A stretch of 64,000 nt of DNA from Peribacillus sp. Bi96 (GCF_918698115.1 NZ_CAKKLV010000022.1:1-64000); one strand, 5' to 3'. Positions 35,593-43,935 are shown, counted from the first letter of the stretch. Program-made: numbers and translations. The notes: generated by a model not told the origin, from the sequence alone.

Positions 35593-36691
35593 GACTTTCC
35601 CCATCATGATACGCTTCAAGGCGCTTATCGAATTCTTCTTCCGTTTCACCCAATCGCATGACATGAATCGATTCAGGATCGAAATAAAGTCCTATTTCAT
35701 CGCCGACTGTCACCCTTTTAGTTGATTGGACAAGCCATTCATTTCCATCATGGTCATAGCAGCTTATTTCATAATGAACACCGCGAAATAGCTGAGAGTC
35801 CACCCGAACTTGCAGCTTACCGCGATTCGTGGAAGTAATCTGTAAATCTTCCGGACGGATGACGATATCAACAGCTTCATTACTGTTCAAACCTTGGTCG
35901 ACACATTCGAACTGCCTTCCGACGAATTCCACTAGGTAATCCTCAATCATTTTTCCTTTAACGATATTCGACTCACCAATGAAATCGGCAACGAACCGAT
36001 TAAGCGGTTCATCATATATATCCGTTGGAGTTCCGCTCTGCTGAATTTTCCCTTTGTTAAGAACAAAAATCTCATCAGACATCGCTAATGCTTCCTCTTG
36101 GTCATGAGTGACGAAGATAAAGGTAATGCCCAGCCTTTGTTGCAGTTCCCGCAATTCATATTGCATTTCCGTACGCAATTTCAAATCAAGGGCAGATAGT
36201 GGTTCATCTAGAAGGATGACCTCCGGTTCATTAACGATTGCCCTGGCAATCGCTACCCTTTGTCGTTGTCCGCCAGACATTTCCCTGATCTCCCGTTTTT
36301 CATAGCCATCCAAATTAACAAAGCTTAGAGCTTCCTTCACCTTTTTTTCCACTTCCGGATTTTTCATTTTCTTGATCCGAAGACCGAATGCTACATTTTC
36401 AAACACATTTAAATGCGGAAAAAGGGCATAATCTTGAAAAACCGTATTAACTTGCCTTTTATTGGCTGGTACATCATTGATCTTTTTTCCTTCAAAATAA
36501 ATATCCCCTTTGGATGCTTCCGTAAATCCGGCAATCAAACGAAGGATCGTTGTCTTCCCACAGCCGGAAGGACCCAAGAGCGTATAGAACTTACCTTTCT
36601 CGATTTCAAAACTAACGTTATCGAGAACGACCGTATCATCATCAAAGTGCTTCGTCACTTGTTCGAAGCGTATTATATTCTCGTTTGCCAT
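35582..36691 (-). CDS. potA: spermidine/putrescine ABC transporter ATPase PotA
   Basis: The 369-residue ABC ATPase shows Walker [10 protein letters not shown] (~39-47), Q-loop [10 protein letters not shown], signature [12 protein letters not shown], Walker [13 protein letters not shown] and the switch His in [10 protein letters not shown]-terminal TOBE-like regulatory domain (~240-350) follows. It energises polyamine import with PotB, PotC and PotD. It is the second gene of the regulator-potABCD cluster, 71 bp after the XRE-cupin gene. Confidence 0.94.
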   Translation of the reverse strand: MANENIIRFEQVTKHFDDDTVVLDNVSFEIEKGKFYTLLGPSGCGKTTILRLIAGFTEASKGDIYFEGKKINDVPANKRQVNTVFQDYALFPHLNVFENVAFGLRIKKMKNPEVEKKVKEALSFVNLDGYEKREIREMSGGQRQRVAIARAIVNEPEVILLDEPLSALDLKLRTEMQYELRELQQRLGITFIFVTHDQEEALAMSDEIFVLNKGKIQQSGTPTDIYDEPLNRFVADFIGESNIVKGKMIEDYLVEFVGRQFECVDQGLNSNEAVDIVIRPEDLQITSTNRGKLQVRVDSQLFRGVHYEISCYDHDGNEWLVQSTKRVTVGDEIGLYFDPESIHVMRLGETEEEFDKRLEAYHDGESHEE

Positions 36692-36762
36692 AATAGCTAC
36701 TTCCCTCTTTCCTTACTTCATCTATCTTTACCATAAACAAACGGTTGCCGTTGTTTTGAATT

Positions 36763-37305
36763 CTATAGGTATGATTCCGTCACAACGAGCAATAACTCGG
36801 ATGGACCTTCAAAATCATTGATGATTTGATGTTCATCGGAAGCATGAAAATAAATGGATTCCCCTGCATTGACGAAATAAGTATGTATACCAAGTTTCAC
36901 AATGACCCTACCTTTTAATACATAACCGAATGTTTCCGACAAGGATGGTTCGAATTGTTTGAACTCCCCTTTTTCCTGAAGAGTCAGGCGAATTGGTTCC
37001 ATTTCCTTCTCATTCGATTCAGGTACAAGCCATTGAATTTGATAGCCTCGTTCCTCATCGATGAAAAAGGTTTGTTCTTCTTCTTCATAGACCACTTTTT
37101 GGACCTGATCCTCTTCATCGAAAAACTGCTTCGGCTTGCAGCCGAGTACCTCTAGAATATTGAAAAGCGTTTCAATTGATGGGGAGCTTAAGTCTCTTTC
37201 CATTTGTGAGATATATCCTTTGCTTAAATCCGTTCTTTCTCCCAACTCTTCCTGGGTCAATCCTTTTTTCAAGCGAAGATTCTTTATTTTCTTTCCTATT
37301 TGCAT
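36763..37305 (-). CDS. XRE-cupin regulator of the polyamine operon
   Basis: The 180-residue protein has an N-terminal Cro/CI-type helix-turn-helix (IKNLRLKKGLTQEELGERTDLSKGYISQMERDLSSPSIETL, ~6-47) and a C-terminal cupin domain (~110-175, EPSLSETFGYVLKGRV and ESIYFHASDEHQI). This layout is shared with PuuR-type regulators that respond to polyamines. As first gene upstream of potABCD it is probably the operon's regulator. Two inverted repeats of GTTTAC/GTAAAC type lie 19-76 bp upstream of its start. Confidence 0.88.
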   Translation of the reverse strand: MQIGKKIKNLRLKKGLTQEELGERTDLSKGYISQMERDLSSPSIETLFNILEVLGCKPKQFFDEEDQVQKVVYEEEEQTFFIDEERGYQIQWLVPESNEKEMEPIRLTLQEKGEFKQFEPSLSETFGYVLKGRVIVKLGIHTYFVNAGESIYFHASDEHQIINDFEGPSELLLVVTESYL

Positions 37306-37323
37306 CGTATTACCCTCAATTTT

Positions 37324-37340
37324 GTTTACTTATAGTAAAC
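37324..37340. promoter_or_regulatory. palindromic operator upstream of the XRE-cupin gene
   Basis: The perfect 6-bp inverted repeat GTTTAC-N5-GTAAAC starts 19 bp upstream of the regulator's start codon. It is a likely autoregulatory site. Confidence 0.65.
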
Positions 37341-37366
37341 ATGCAGTAAAAAAAGTTTTGTATAAG

Positions 37367-37381
37367 TAAACTTTTAGTTTA
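37367..37381. promoter_or_regulatory. second possible operator upstream of the XRE-cupin gene
   Basis: TAAAC-N5-GTTTA is an inverted repeat with the same half-site bases as the 37324 palindrome but opposite arm order. Centres are 42 bp (about four helical turns) apart. Confidence 0.45.
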
Positions 37382-37445
37382 ATTTATCGAATATTATTAT
37401 ACAGGAAATATAGGAAACTTCAAACGAATTCCCAGGATATCCAAC

Positions 37446-37484
37446 ACAAAAAAAGAGGGCTGCCAACTGGCAGTCCCCCTTTTA
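37446..37484 (-). terminator. terminator after the HemY-like gene
   Basis: On the minus strand GGGGACTGCCA pairs with TGGCAGCCCTC (one mismatch) and is followed by TTTTTTTG. The stem overlaps the stop codon region. Confidence 0.78.
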
Positions 37485-38867
37485 CAACTTCGCACAAATC
37501 TCTTGCGCTTTCTTTTCTCCATCTGCAATACAGTCCGGTATTCCGACACCATTGTATGAACAGCCCGCAAGTAAAACATTCGGATAGTTCTCGGAGATTT
37601 TAGCCTCCAGGGATTGAACGATTTTGGGATGCTTTATATGGTAGTTCGGCATATTTTCATGCCATCTCGTCACTTCACTCGTCATCGGAGTTCCAGTAAT
37701 GCTCAAACTATTTTTAATGTCGCCTAAAGCGACATTCATTAATTCCTGTTTTGTAAGGGACCGTAACCGTTCATATTCCGGGCTTGAGCTTTTATAAAAA
37801 AGCCTTACTAAAAGCTGACTGTTTTCAGAAGTATGCTCCCATTTCCGGCTCGTCCAAGTACAGGCATTGCAGATCAAATCACTATTATCACCTGCAATGA
37901 AACCTGTCCCGTCATTAGGAAGCATGCTGTCCGGTATATCGAACCCAATGTAAACGCTAATCATGGAACTATCGATCAAGCCGTCAAAGTCCTCATCCAA
38001 CTCACGATCACCCAATAGTTTCTGGGCGCTGGTATGCGGCGTACTTAATACGATATAGTCCGTTTCCAGCTTTTCACCGTTTGCCAATGAAAGGATATAC
38101 CCCTTATCATTCTTTGTGATTTTTTCCGCCTGGACACCCTTTAAAATCTCCACCATATCAAGGCTTTCCACAATACGATCAATCAATGCTGATAAGCCAT
38201 TTTTAAACGAAAGGAACTTCTTATTTCCCTTGCTTTGGTATTTCTGCTTATTTTCCGATAGACCGCGTATGATACTGCCATATTCATTTTTATAATCCAG
38301 CATTTCCGGCAGTGTTTTAGCAATCGTCAATTCATTTAATTTCCCTGAATAAACACCCGAAAGGACAGGCGAAATCTGTTTTTGCACCAATTCCTTACCT
38401 AAGAAACTTTCAAGAAATAAGCCGATTGAGTCATTCTTCGTAAACGTCTCGTTTTTCGTATAGAAATCCTTTAAGGCGTCTACCTTTCCTTGTGCAGATA
38501 CCAGATCGCTGTTCGCCAAAGACTCAATGCTCATTGGAATTCCAAACAAGGCGTCTTCAGGGATTTTCTTCAGCATGCCATCCGTATGGATAAATGATTT
38601 TCCCGTCGCATTATAGACCACTTGATCCTCTAGATTCAATTCTTCAAGAAATGGTTTTATATTTTGTTTTCTGGCGACGATCGAATCGGCACCCGCTTCT
38701 ATTTTAAATGGACCGTCATGAACCGTCCTGATTTTACCGCCTAATTTCTCATTACCTTCTATTAATATTAATCGCACGGAAAGATTCTGTGCTTTAGCCG
38801 CTTTTTGTAAATAATACATGGTTGATAAGCCGGTAATGCCTCCGCCAACGACTACGACCGTTTTCAT
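37482..38867 (-). CDS. hemY: HemY/HemG-type coproporphyrinogen/protoporphyrinogen oxidase
   Basis: The ~461-residue FAD-dependent oxidase has the dinucleotide-binding VVVVGGGITGLSTMYYL, the conserved EGNEKLGGKIRT, EAGADSIVARK and the C-terminal FAD motif VLLAGCSYNGVGIPDCIADG. In Firmicutes this family oxidises coproporphyrinogen III to coproporphyrin III in heme synthesis (CgoX). It stands alone rather than in hemEHY, so it may be a second copy. The ATG at 38867 follows GAGGTG; 16 codons upstream are open but unsupported. Confidence 0.88.
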   Translation of the reverse strand: MKTVVVVGGGITGLSTMYYLQKAAKAQNLSVRLILIEGNEKLGGKIRTVHDGPFKIEAGADSIVARKQNIKPFLEELNLEDQVVYNATGKSFIHTDGMLKKIPEDALFGIPMSIESLANSDLVSAQGKVDALKDFYTKNETFTKNDSIGLFLESFLGKELVQKQISPVLSGVYSGKLNELTIAKTLPEMLDYKNEYGSIIRGLSENKQKYQSKGNKKFLSFKNGLSALIDRIVESLDMVEILKGVQAEKITKNDKGYILSLANGEKLETDYIVLSTPHTSAQKLLGDRELDEDFDGLIDSSMISVYIGFDIPDSMLPNDGTGFIAGDNSDLICNACTWTSRKWEHTSENSQLLVRLFYKSSSPEYERLRSLTKQELMNVALGDIKNSLSITGTPMTSEVTRWHENMPNYHIKHPKIVQSLEAKISENYPNVLLAGCSYNGVGIPDCIADGEKKAQEICAKL

Positions 38868-38989
38868 TAGGACTACACCTCGATTAACGTAATTTTCATA
38901 AGTAAAGTGTACCATAAGGCAGCAGTATTATTAAAAGCTTCCCTCTAAATCAGCCAGTTTCCTAAAGCGACATGTAACAAATTGGACAA

Positions 38990-39022
38990 AGAAAAAGACC
39001 TTCCCCCTATCGAAAAGTCTAC
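38990..39022 (-). terminator. terminator after the 30-residue small ORF
   Basis: On the minus strand AGACTTTTC pairs with GGAAGGTCT (two G-U wobbles, loop GATAGGG) and is followed by TTTTTCTTTG. It begins at the small ORF's stop codon. Confidence 0.65.
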
Positions 39023-39111
39023 ATGCCCTCATATATGATACTCCGTATTTCATTATTCCAAGGTAAAGCGTTAAGGCGATGGTCTCGATCTCCTGGTCCC
39101 ATTCCACCCAA
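39019..39111 (-). CDS. possible small protein, 30 residues
   Basis: A TTG at 39111 with AAGGAG five bases upstream opens a 30-codon frame (GGMGPGDRDHRLNALPWNNE... to TAG) that ends directly at an intrinsic terminator. It lies on the same strand as, and downstream of, the antiporter gene, beyond a stem-loop. Composition is hydrophilic with Asn, Asp, Arg and Gly, and no family is recognised. The 12 codons before it (LVEEFLGEASNK, then a stop) form another tiny frame. Function unknown; it could also be a non-coding leader. Confidence 0.42.
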   Translation of the reverse strand: MGGMGPGDRDHRLNALPWNNEIRSIIYEGM

Positions 39112-39165
39112 GCACACTCCTTATTTATTCGATGCCTCCCCTAAGAATTCCTCCACTAACCTTAA

Positions 39166-39201
39166 TAAGCGCCGCCGAATATATCGGCAGCGCTCTTTCA
39201 T
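39166..39201 (-). terminator. stem-loop / weak terminator after the antiporter gene
   Basis: AGCGC.GCCGA pairs with TCGGC.GCGCT around ATATA; on the minus strand it is followed only by TTATTAAGG, a poor T tract. Read-through into the small ORF is plausible. Confidence 0.6.
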
Positions 39202-39206
39202 TATGT

Positions 39207-41255
39207 TCAATAGGTGTTTTCATTGATCGTTAGTGCTTCCCGCAAATTGATTTGCTGGCGAAGTATGTTGGCAACCTCACGGGGGATTTGTCGTTTTTCA
39301 AACATATCCTGTACTTCGTCCCTTTCCGCCTGGATCGCTTTATAGAACAGCTCTCTTTCATATTCGGCCATTTTACTAGGGATACGGCCTCTATTTTCTC
39401 GTTTGCATTTTAAAATCAGCACTTTATACTCTTCAATGATCATCGATGAAGTTGCATGATTTTCAGATATAATGCCTGCTTGTATCTCTTGGATGGCAGC
39501 TTTATACATCCGGATTTTAAGATCCCTGACTTTTTCCAATCTCTCAAGATTGATTTTTCTTATTTCACTTTTATTAGGGAAAAATAATTTAAAAACCCTC
39601 AGCATGCTTCTTCTGAAAAGCGTGACGGACCTGAAAAAACGGAACTTCAATCGATTTGTTACAGCACCTTCCATACGCTGGATGTATTCCTTGCATATAT
39701 ACGCCGTCTCCCGGTCCACTCTTTCATCCTTAATAAGTTTATCCAGGAATCTTTGCTCTGCTTCAAGGGCCTTAAAGCGAAGGACCTTCTCTTCTTCCCT
39801 TAATGCAGCTGGGTCTTTCTCTTGTTCTACATAGGACAATTCATTGATCTTGGTATAGTACCTCGAAATGATCGATAAGGCAGCTTCCCGGTTTTCATCT
39901 GTCATTTGGGACTCAACTACCCGAATAGCCGCTTGATGTGTGTGAATAGTCGCAGCTTTTGTTTTGTCAGCCTGCTTATCGATTACTTCCTCTTCTTCTG
40001 ACCGTGCTATGATTGGCAGAAATACACTCGCAACAATCAAGGTCAGCAATATGACTCCTGCGGCAATGAAGATGATTAACGAACGCTCAGGAAAAGGACT
40101 TCCATCTGCCAACACATACGGAATCGAGAACGAACCCGCTAACGTTACAGCTCCGCGAACCCCGGAAATGGTTATGATTCCGGCTGCTTTGAAGTCTGGT
40201 TTTTGGGCGCCTACTTTTTTCGTGATCCAGCCAATCGACCAGGCAGCCGTAAGCCAAATGAATCGTAAAGCGAAGAGGAAAAGTGTAATGATCACGATAT
40301 AAAGGATCACTTGTCCATTATTGAAGGCCGGATCTTGAAAGATCGTTTTCGCAACGCTTGGGATTTGCAAGCCAAGCAAAACGAAGACTAGTCCATTCAA
40401 TACATATAAAATGACGGACCATGTACTCTTTGAGACGACCTGAAGTTCTATTGTTGGTGATATTTCCCGATCTCGTTCAATGGCATGGACAATTCCCCCA
40501 GCCACAACCGCTAAAATCCCAGAAAGGTGGAAATGTTCCACAGCGAGGAAAATAATAAAAGGAGTTAGGATTTGGATCAGCATATGCATCGTGACGTCTT
40601 CCATCCCTAAGCGGCGAAGAAATACACGAAGCCTGATAATGATGAAAGCTATTATTGCTCCACCTACAAACCCGCCAATTGCAATCCATATGAAACTGAA
40701 CGTAGCATCCACTAAGGAGAAAACACCAGTGACTGTAGCTGCAACCGCAAACTTAAAGGCAACTAGACCTGAGGCATCATTCATTAGCCCTTCGCCTTCA
40801 AGAAGGTGCATGATGCTCTTAGGTAACTTAACTCGACTCGCCAAAGCGCTAACTGCCACTACATCCGTAGGTGACAAAATGGCCGCTAAAGCGAATGCAG
40901 CCGGCAATGGAATCGAAGGAATCATCCAATTGATTAAGTACCCGCCTGACCAAACCGTAATGAATACCAGGCCTAATGCAAGCATGAGAATAGGTGCCCT
41001 CAACTTCCATAGTGCTGTGCGGGGTACATTTTTCCCATCATTGAATAAAAGGGGTGCGATGAACAACAGCAAAAACAGCTCTGTCTCCATCTCTACATGG
41101 ATACCAAAAGGTAAAAGCGCCAATGTAACACCCAGTGCTATTTGTATTAATGGTACAGGTATAAAGGGTATAAAATGGTTAATTACATTAGACATTCCAA
41201 TTAATATTAGAAGGGCTAATATAACAAGAAAAAACTCCATACTAACATCTAACAT
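39207..41255 (-). CDS. Na+/H+ antiporter, CPA1 family (NhaK-like)
   Basis: The 682-residue protein has a CPA1 exchanger domain of about 12 helices (~1-425), including LSPTDVVAVSALA and GEGLMNDASGLVAF, the conserved ion-binding segments, and LNGLVFVLLGLQI. A ~250-residue charged cytoplasmic tail follows. Length and architecture match B. subtilis NhaK (YvgP). It exports Na+ (or K+/Li+) in exchange for protons. The start is uncertain: GAGAGG abuts the ATG at 41255, and an ATG five codons on is 15 bases away. A SigB-like promoter is found upstream. Confidence 0.9.
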   Translation of the reverse strand: MLDVSMEFFLVILALLILIGMSNVINHFIPFIPVPLIQIALGVTLALLPFGIHVEMETELFLLLFIAPLLFNDGKNVPRTALWKLRAPILMLALGLVFITVWSGGYLINWMIPSIPLPAAFALAAILSPTDVVAVSALASRVKLPKSIMHLLEGEGLMNDASGLVAFKFAVAATVTGVFSLVDATFSFIWIAIGGFVGGAIIAFIIIRLRVFLRRLGMEDVTMHMLIQILTPFIIFLAVEHFHLSGILAVVAGGIVHAIERDREISPTIELQVVSKSTWSVILYVLNGLVFVLLGLQIPSVAKTIFQDPAFNNGQVILYIVIITLFLFALRFIWLTAAWSIGWITKKVGAQKPDFKAAGIITISGVRGAVTLAGSFSIPYVLADGSPFPERSLIIFIAAGVILLTLIVASVFLPIIARSEEEEVIDKQADKTKAATIHTHQAAIRVVESQMTDENREAALSIISRYYTKINELSYVEQEKDPAALREEEKVLRFKALEAEQRFLDKLIKDERVDRETAYICKEYIQRMEGAVTNRLKFRFFRSVTLFRRSMLRVFKLFFPNKSEIRKINLERLEKVRDLKIRMYKAAIQEIQAGIISENHATSSMIIEEYKVLILKCKRENRGRIPSKMAEYERELFYKAIQAERDEVQDMFEKRQIPREVANILRQQINLREALTINENTY

Positions 41256-41296
41256 CCTCTCTCATCTATTTACATAACTATAAGCGTAACATATTT

Positions 41297-41320
41297 ATAC
41301 CCAACCATTCATGTATTAAC
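41297..41320 (-). promoter_or_regulatory. possible SigB promoter of the antiporter gene
   Basis: On the minus strand GTTAAT, 12 bp, GGGTAT: the -10 is a perfect SigB match and the -35 matches four of six. The -10 ends 41 bp from the annotated start. Confidence 0.45.
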
Positions 41321-41469
41321 TATTCTTGCCTAGAATCCTCCTGATAATGATATCTTTTATAAACGCTTATAACTTTATGATAGCGTGTGAAGGAATGTCA
41401 TAAGGATGGGGGATTTGATCACGCCAGTCATGAGTGGAATCCTGCCCTCTTCCATGATGTTAACCTCCA

Positions 41470-41510
41470 CAAAAAAAACTGATGAGGCGACATTGCCCTA
41501 ATCAGCTTTT
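41470..41510 (-). terminator. terminator after the lipid kinase gene
   Basis: On the minus strand CTGATTAGGGC pairs with GCCTCATCAG (small mismatch, 6-nt loop) and is followed by TTTTTTTTG. Confidence 0.78.
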
Positions 41511-41606
41511 CCCACTTGTTTCAATGAGGATGGTCTTTTAGACTAACCACAAACAAGTTGGCTTATGTTCATTGCACACACTATGCTTGCTATCTTTCTG
41601 CAACAC

Positions 41607-42497
41607 TCATTTTGACCCCGGGACAAATAGACGAAGGTGTTTGTGCAGTACATTTGCCTGTAGAGGAAGAAGGAACCCTTCATCACCATCGATATTGACT
41701 GCAAGTTCCTCTGATGTGGATAAATGGAGCTTGGAAGTTTGAATATATTCAACTTCATCATGTCCCTTAATCTCCCCCCTCATTAAACTCGGAATGATCT
41801 TGACGACAAGTGGAAGGGATAAATCTTTAATAATGAATGTATGCAGCTTTCCATCATTCACTTTTGCCTCTGGTGCAAGCTGCTCGAAACCGCCGACAGA
41901 GTTCGTCATTGTGGCAATCAGTAAATGAGCCTCACCCAGCCACCTTCCCTGATCATGTTCAACCGTTAAAGGAAACGGATTCTTTTTAATAATTGCTTTT
42001 GCTCCTTCGATGATATATGCCATTGAGCCAAGACGGGTCTTTTGTTCAACGGAAACATTATAGGTAGCCTCGGCAATGCCACCGACTGCCAACACATTCA
42101 TGAAGTAATGATCATTGATCTTCCCTATGTCGGATTCCTTAATCTGCCTATCCTTTATTATCTCTATAGCTTCAATAGGATTCAGGGGTATACCCAAAGA
42201 TCTAGCAAAGTCATTAACGGTCCCTAGTGGAACGATTCCGAAAATTGGCCGATGTTCCTGTTCTCCCAACCCATTCACAACCTCATTCACCGTTCCATCC
42301 CCACCCATGGAAATGACAGCATCGAACCTTTCTGTACAAGCTTCATTAGCAAATTTCGTAGCATCTCCCTCTCCTTCAGTTTCACGAACGATCACTTGAT
42401 CAAACATACCACCAAGCGCTTTTTTTGCATTCGGCAAAATCTTCGCTGCCTTTTCCTTACCTGAAGATGGATTAATGATAATCATCACTTTGGACAT
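41607..42497 (-). CDS. diacylglycerol kinase-family lipid kinase (YegS/BmrU-like)
   Basis: The 296-residue protein has a DAGK catalytic domain: IINPSSGKEKA nucleotide loop, ISMGGDGTVNEVVNGL (signature GGDGT, ~64-79), GIVPLGTVNDFARSLG, and a C-terminal beta domain ending NIDGDEG. The family phosphorylates diacylglycerol or related lipids with ATP at the inner face of the membrane. DgkB, YtlR and BmrU are Bacillus members; sequence alone does not separate them. Monocistronic. Confidence 0.88.
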   Translation of the reverse strand: MSKVMIIINPSSGKEKAAKILPNAKKALGGMFDQVIVRETEGEGDATKFANEACTERFDAVISMGGDGTVNEVVNGLGEQEHRPIFGIVPLGTVNDFARSLGIPLNPIEAIEIIKDRQIKESDIGKINDHYFMNVLAVGGIAEATYNVSVEQKTRLGSMAYIIEGAKAIIKKNPFPLTVEHDQGRWLGEAHLLIATMTNSVGGFEQLAPEAKVNDGKLHTFIIKDLSLPLVVKIIPSLMRGEIKGHDEVEYIQTSKLHLSTSEELAVNIDGDEGFLLPLQANVLHKHLRLFVPGSK

Positions 42498-42510
42498 ACT
42501 CTACCTCCCA

Positions 42511-42696
42511 TTAATGTACTTCTACTAGCAAGTTACCTCTTTCCTGAAGTACTAAAACCATACGGACACTTTTTTTGGTCGTTCGTATCGGCCAAGAGCT
42601 CTCATATAATAGCTGCCGATTGCCGATTTTCTCAGACTTTTGAGCAACATGGAATGTGAAACAGGTAATCATGAACTTCAAAATCACCTGTTCCAT
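42511..42696 (-). CDS. hypothetical protein, 61 residues, possibly frameshifted
   Basis: The open frame encodes a mixed amphipathic sequence (MEQVILKFMITCFTFHVAQKS...) unlike a random shadow. The coding-like pattern continues upstream in frame as KKEINVTD, then shifts by one base at an A-run near 42720 into MDRQFLID with an ATG at 42745. The full product would be ~80 residues, so this may be a small gene broken by a one-base indel, or chance. No family is recognised. It is transcribed towards the lipid kinase gene. Confidence 0.33.
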   Translation of the reverse strand: MEQVILKFMITCFTFHVAQKSEKIGNRQLLYESSWPIRTTKKSVRMVLVLQERGNLLVEVH

Positions 42697-42892
42697 ATCT
42701 GTTACATTAATTTCTTTTTTAATCGATTAAAAATTGCCTATCCATCTCATTCACTCTTTGTTTTTTTCCTTTACAACATGTATTTTTCTTTAATTATCTA
42801 ATAATTGAGAAGAAAAAAAAGTTGACAATCCCCATCGCTATAGGGTTTTCAGACTTGTCATGAAATAAATTTTAAATTTTCTGTAAAATACC

Positions 42893-42921
42893 TATACAAT
42901 TTCCAAATTCGGGTATATACT
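42893..42921 (+). promoter_or_regulatory. possible sigma-A promoter of the yhfH array
   Basis: TATACA (42893-42898), 17 bp, TATACT (42916-42921); moderate match. It lies 57 bp upstream of the first yhfH-type gene, in the only promoter-like region before the array. Confidence 0.42.
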
Positions 42922-42977
42922 GTATTATAACAACAGACAAACAATTTTATCTGTACTATAAAGAGGAGGAGCGAGAC

Positions 42978-43112
42978 ATGCAAATAAATCAATCTGATTC
43001 ATTAATAATCAATTCATTTAAACATTGCCCAGAATGTGGTGAAACACATGTGGACCACTCAGATTCCTATCTGCTGGAATGCGATCGCTGCCTTTCTAAA
43101 CGTGATGAATAA
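42978..43112 (+). CDS. yhfH: YhfH-family protein, copy 1 (44 residues)
   Basis: A 44-residue protein with CPECG (Cys17, Cys20) and ECDRCL (Cys35, Cys38) around a SDSYLLE core, the pattern of the YhfH family, small predicted zinc-ribbon proteins of unknown function in Bacillus. AGGAGGAGCG precedes the ATG. It is the most diverged copy: the N-terminus (QINQSDSLIINSF) lacks the EFFxNLP motif of the others, and its start lies 180 bp rather than 166 bp before the next copy. Confidence 0.8.
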   Translation: MQINQSDSLIINSFKHCPECGETHVDHSDSYLLECDRCLSKRDE

Positions 43113-43157
43113 ATAGAAAACAAGAATTAATTAACGATTTAAAAGGAGGAAATGACT

Positions 43158-43295
43158 ATGCAAATGAAAAAATCCATTGAATTTTTCAACAATATCCCTG
43201 CTAAACATTGCCCCGAGTGCGGTGACCATATTATTGAACACGCTGAATCTTACTTAATGGAATGTGACCGCTGCCTTTCCAAACGCGAAGACTAA
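43158..43295 (+). CDS. yhfH: YhfH-family protein, copy 2 (45 residues)
   Basis: Copy 2 reads MQMKKSIEFFNNIPAKHCPE and onward, with two CxxC pairs (Cys18/21, Cys36/39) and ending CLSKRED. The IEFFNNIPAKHCPECG start is the closest of the five to what I recall of B. subtilis YhfH. AAAAGGAGGAAATG lies upstream. It begins exactly 166 bp before copy 3. Confidence 0.8.
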   Translation: MQMKKSIEFFNNIPAKHCPECGDHIIEHAESYLMECDRCLSKRED

Positions 43296-43323
43296 TTAAC
43301 CAAATCTTAAGGAGGAACTTACC

Positions 43324-43461
43324 ATGCAAACGAAAAACCCGTTGGAATTCTTCAGGAACCTGCCACCTAAACAATGTACGGAGTGCGGCACTCCTATCAC
43401 TGAACAAGCTGAATCCTACCTTTTGGAATGTGATCACTGCCTTTCCAAACGCCAAGACTAA
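43324..43461 (+). CDS. yhfH: YhfH-family protein, copy 3 (45 residues)
   Basis: Copy 3 has LEFFRNLPPKQCTECG and LECDHCLSKRQD. It is nearly identical at the DNA level to copies 4 and 5, including the TTAAGGAGGAA ribosome binding region, so these three are recent tandem duplicates. Confidence 0.8.
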   Translation: MQTKNPLEFFRNLPPKQCTECGTPITEQAESYLLECDHCLSKRQD

Positions 43462-43489
43462 TTACACCTAATCTTAAGGAGGAAACATT

Positions 43490-43627
43490 ATGCAAACGAA
43501 AAACCCATTGGAATTTTTCAGGAACCTGCCACCTAAACAATGTACGGAGTGTAGCACTCCTATCACTGAACAAGCTGAATCTTACCTTTTGGAATGTGAT
43601 CACTGCCTTTCCAAACGCCAAGACTAA
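43490..43627 (+). CDS. yhfH: YhfH-family protein, copy 4 (45 residues)
   Basis: Copy 4 differs from copy 3 mainly by Gly to Ser after the first CxxC (CTECS) and a few silent changes. All four cysteines are kept. A start exactly 166 bp after copy 3 shows clean unit duplication. Confidence 0.78.
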   Translation: MQTKNPLEFFRNLPPKQCTECSTPITEQAESYLLECDHCLSKRQD

Positions 43628-43655
43628 TTACACCTAATCTTAAGGAGGAAACACT

Positions 43656-43796
43656 ATGCAAACGAAAAACCCGTTGGAATTCTTCAGGAACCTGCCACCT
43701 AAACAATGTACGGAGTGCGGCACTCATATCACTGAACAAGCTGAATCTTACCTTTTGGAATGTGATCACTGCCTTTCGAAAAAAGATGAATATTAA
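43656..43796 (+). CDS. yhfH: YhfH-family protein, copy 5 (46 residues)
   Basis: The last copy has CTECGTH instead of CTECGTP and a different tail, CLSKKDEY in place of CLSKRQD, closer to the KRDE end of copy 1. The array therefore probably expanded inside an older gene whose ends are preserved. Directly followed by the hairpin at 43796-43850. Confidence 0.78.
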   Translation: MQTKNPLEFFRNLPPKQCTECGTHITEQAESYLLECDHCLSKKDEY

Positions 43797-43850
43797 AAAA
43801 AGATGCTGACATCAAAAAAGCTATAAAGGCCATTTTGATGTCAGCATTAT
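43796..43850 (-). terminator. terminator between the yhfH array and pucR
   Basis: A 14-bp stem TGCTGACATCAAAA/TTTTGATGTCAGCA has a 15-nt loop. On the minus strand it is followed by TCTTTTTTT, so it mainly ends pucR transcription; on the plus strand it lacks a T tract. Confidence 0.75.
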
Positions 43851-43935
43851 CCCTGTATTCACCAGTTTATTAAATTCCCTCTTCTTCCGTTCAAAAAAGG
43901 ATGTCCTTGGGACGCCCTTGATTCACACTTATTTT

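Larger units (their letters stand above)
41256..41606. other. intergenic region upstream of the antiporter gene
   Basis: It contains the SigB-like promoter, two similar TATAAGCGT-type sequences (41279-41288 and, inverted, near 41360-41370), and the lipid kinase terminator. No coding frame with a ribosome binding site is convincing. Confidence 0.45.
43141..43796 (+). repeat. 166-bp tandem repeat array carrying yhfH genes
   Basis: Four direct repeat units have start codons at 43158, 43324, 43490 and 43656, exactly 166 bp apart. Each unit holds a ribosome binding site, one gene and a ~28-bp spacer. Units 3-5 are near-identical; unit 2 is diverged. Confidence 0.9.

Noticed and set aside
42911..42916. 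GGGTAT upstream of the yhfH array as a SigB -10
   Set aside because: No GTTT-like -35 at 12-14 bp upstream; the TATACA/TATACT sigma-A pair fits better.
43231..43769. Three near-identical minus-strand frames within the yhfH array
   Set aside because: They are antisense shadows created by the tandem repeat; the plus-strand frames have the binding sites and CxxC motifs.
43158..43796. Array of 166-bp repeats as a CRISPR or satellite
   Set aside because: Units are long, each encodes a complete small protein with a ribosome binding site; there are no short repeats with unique spacers.
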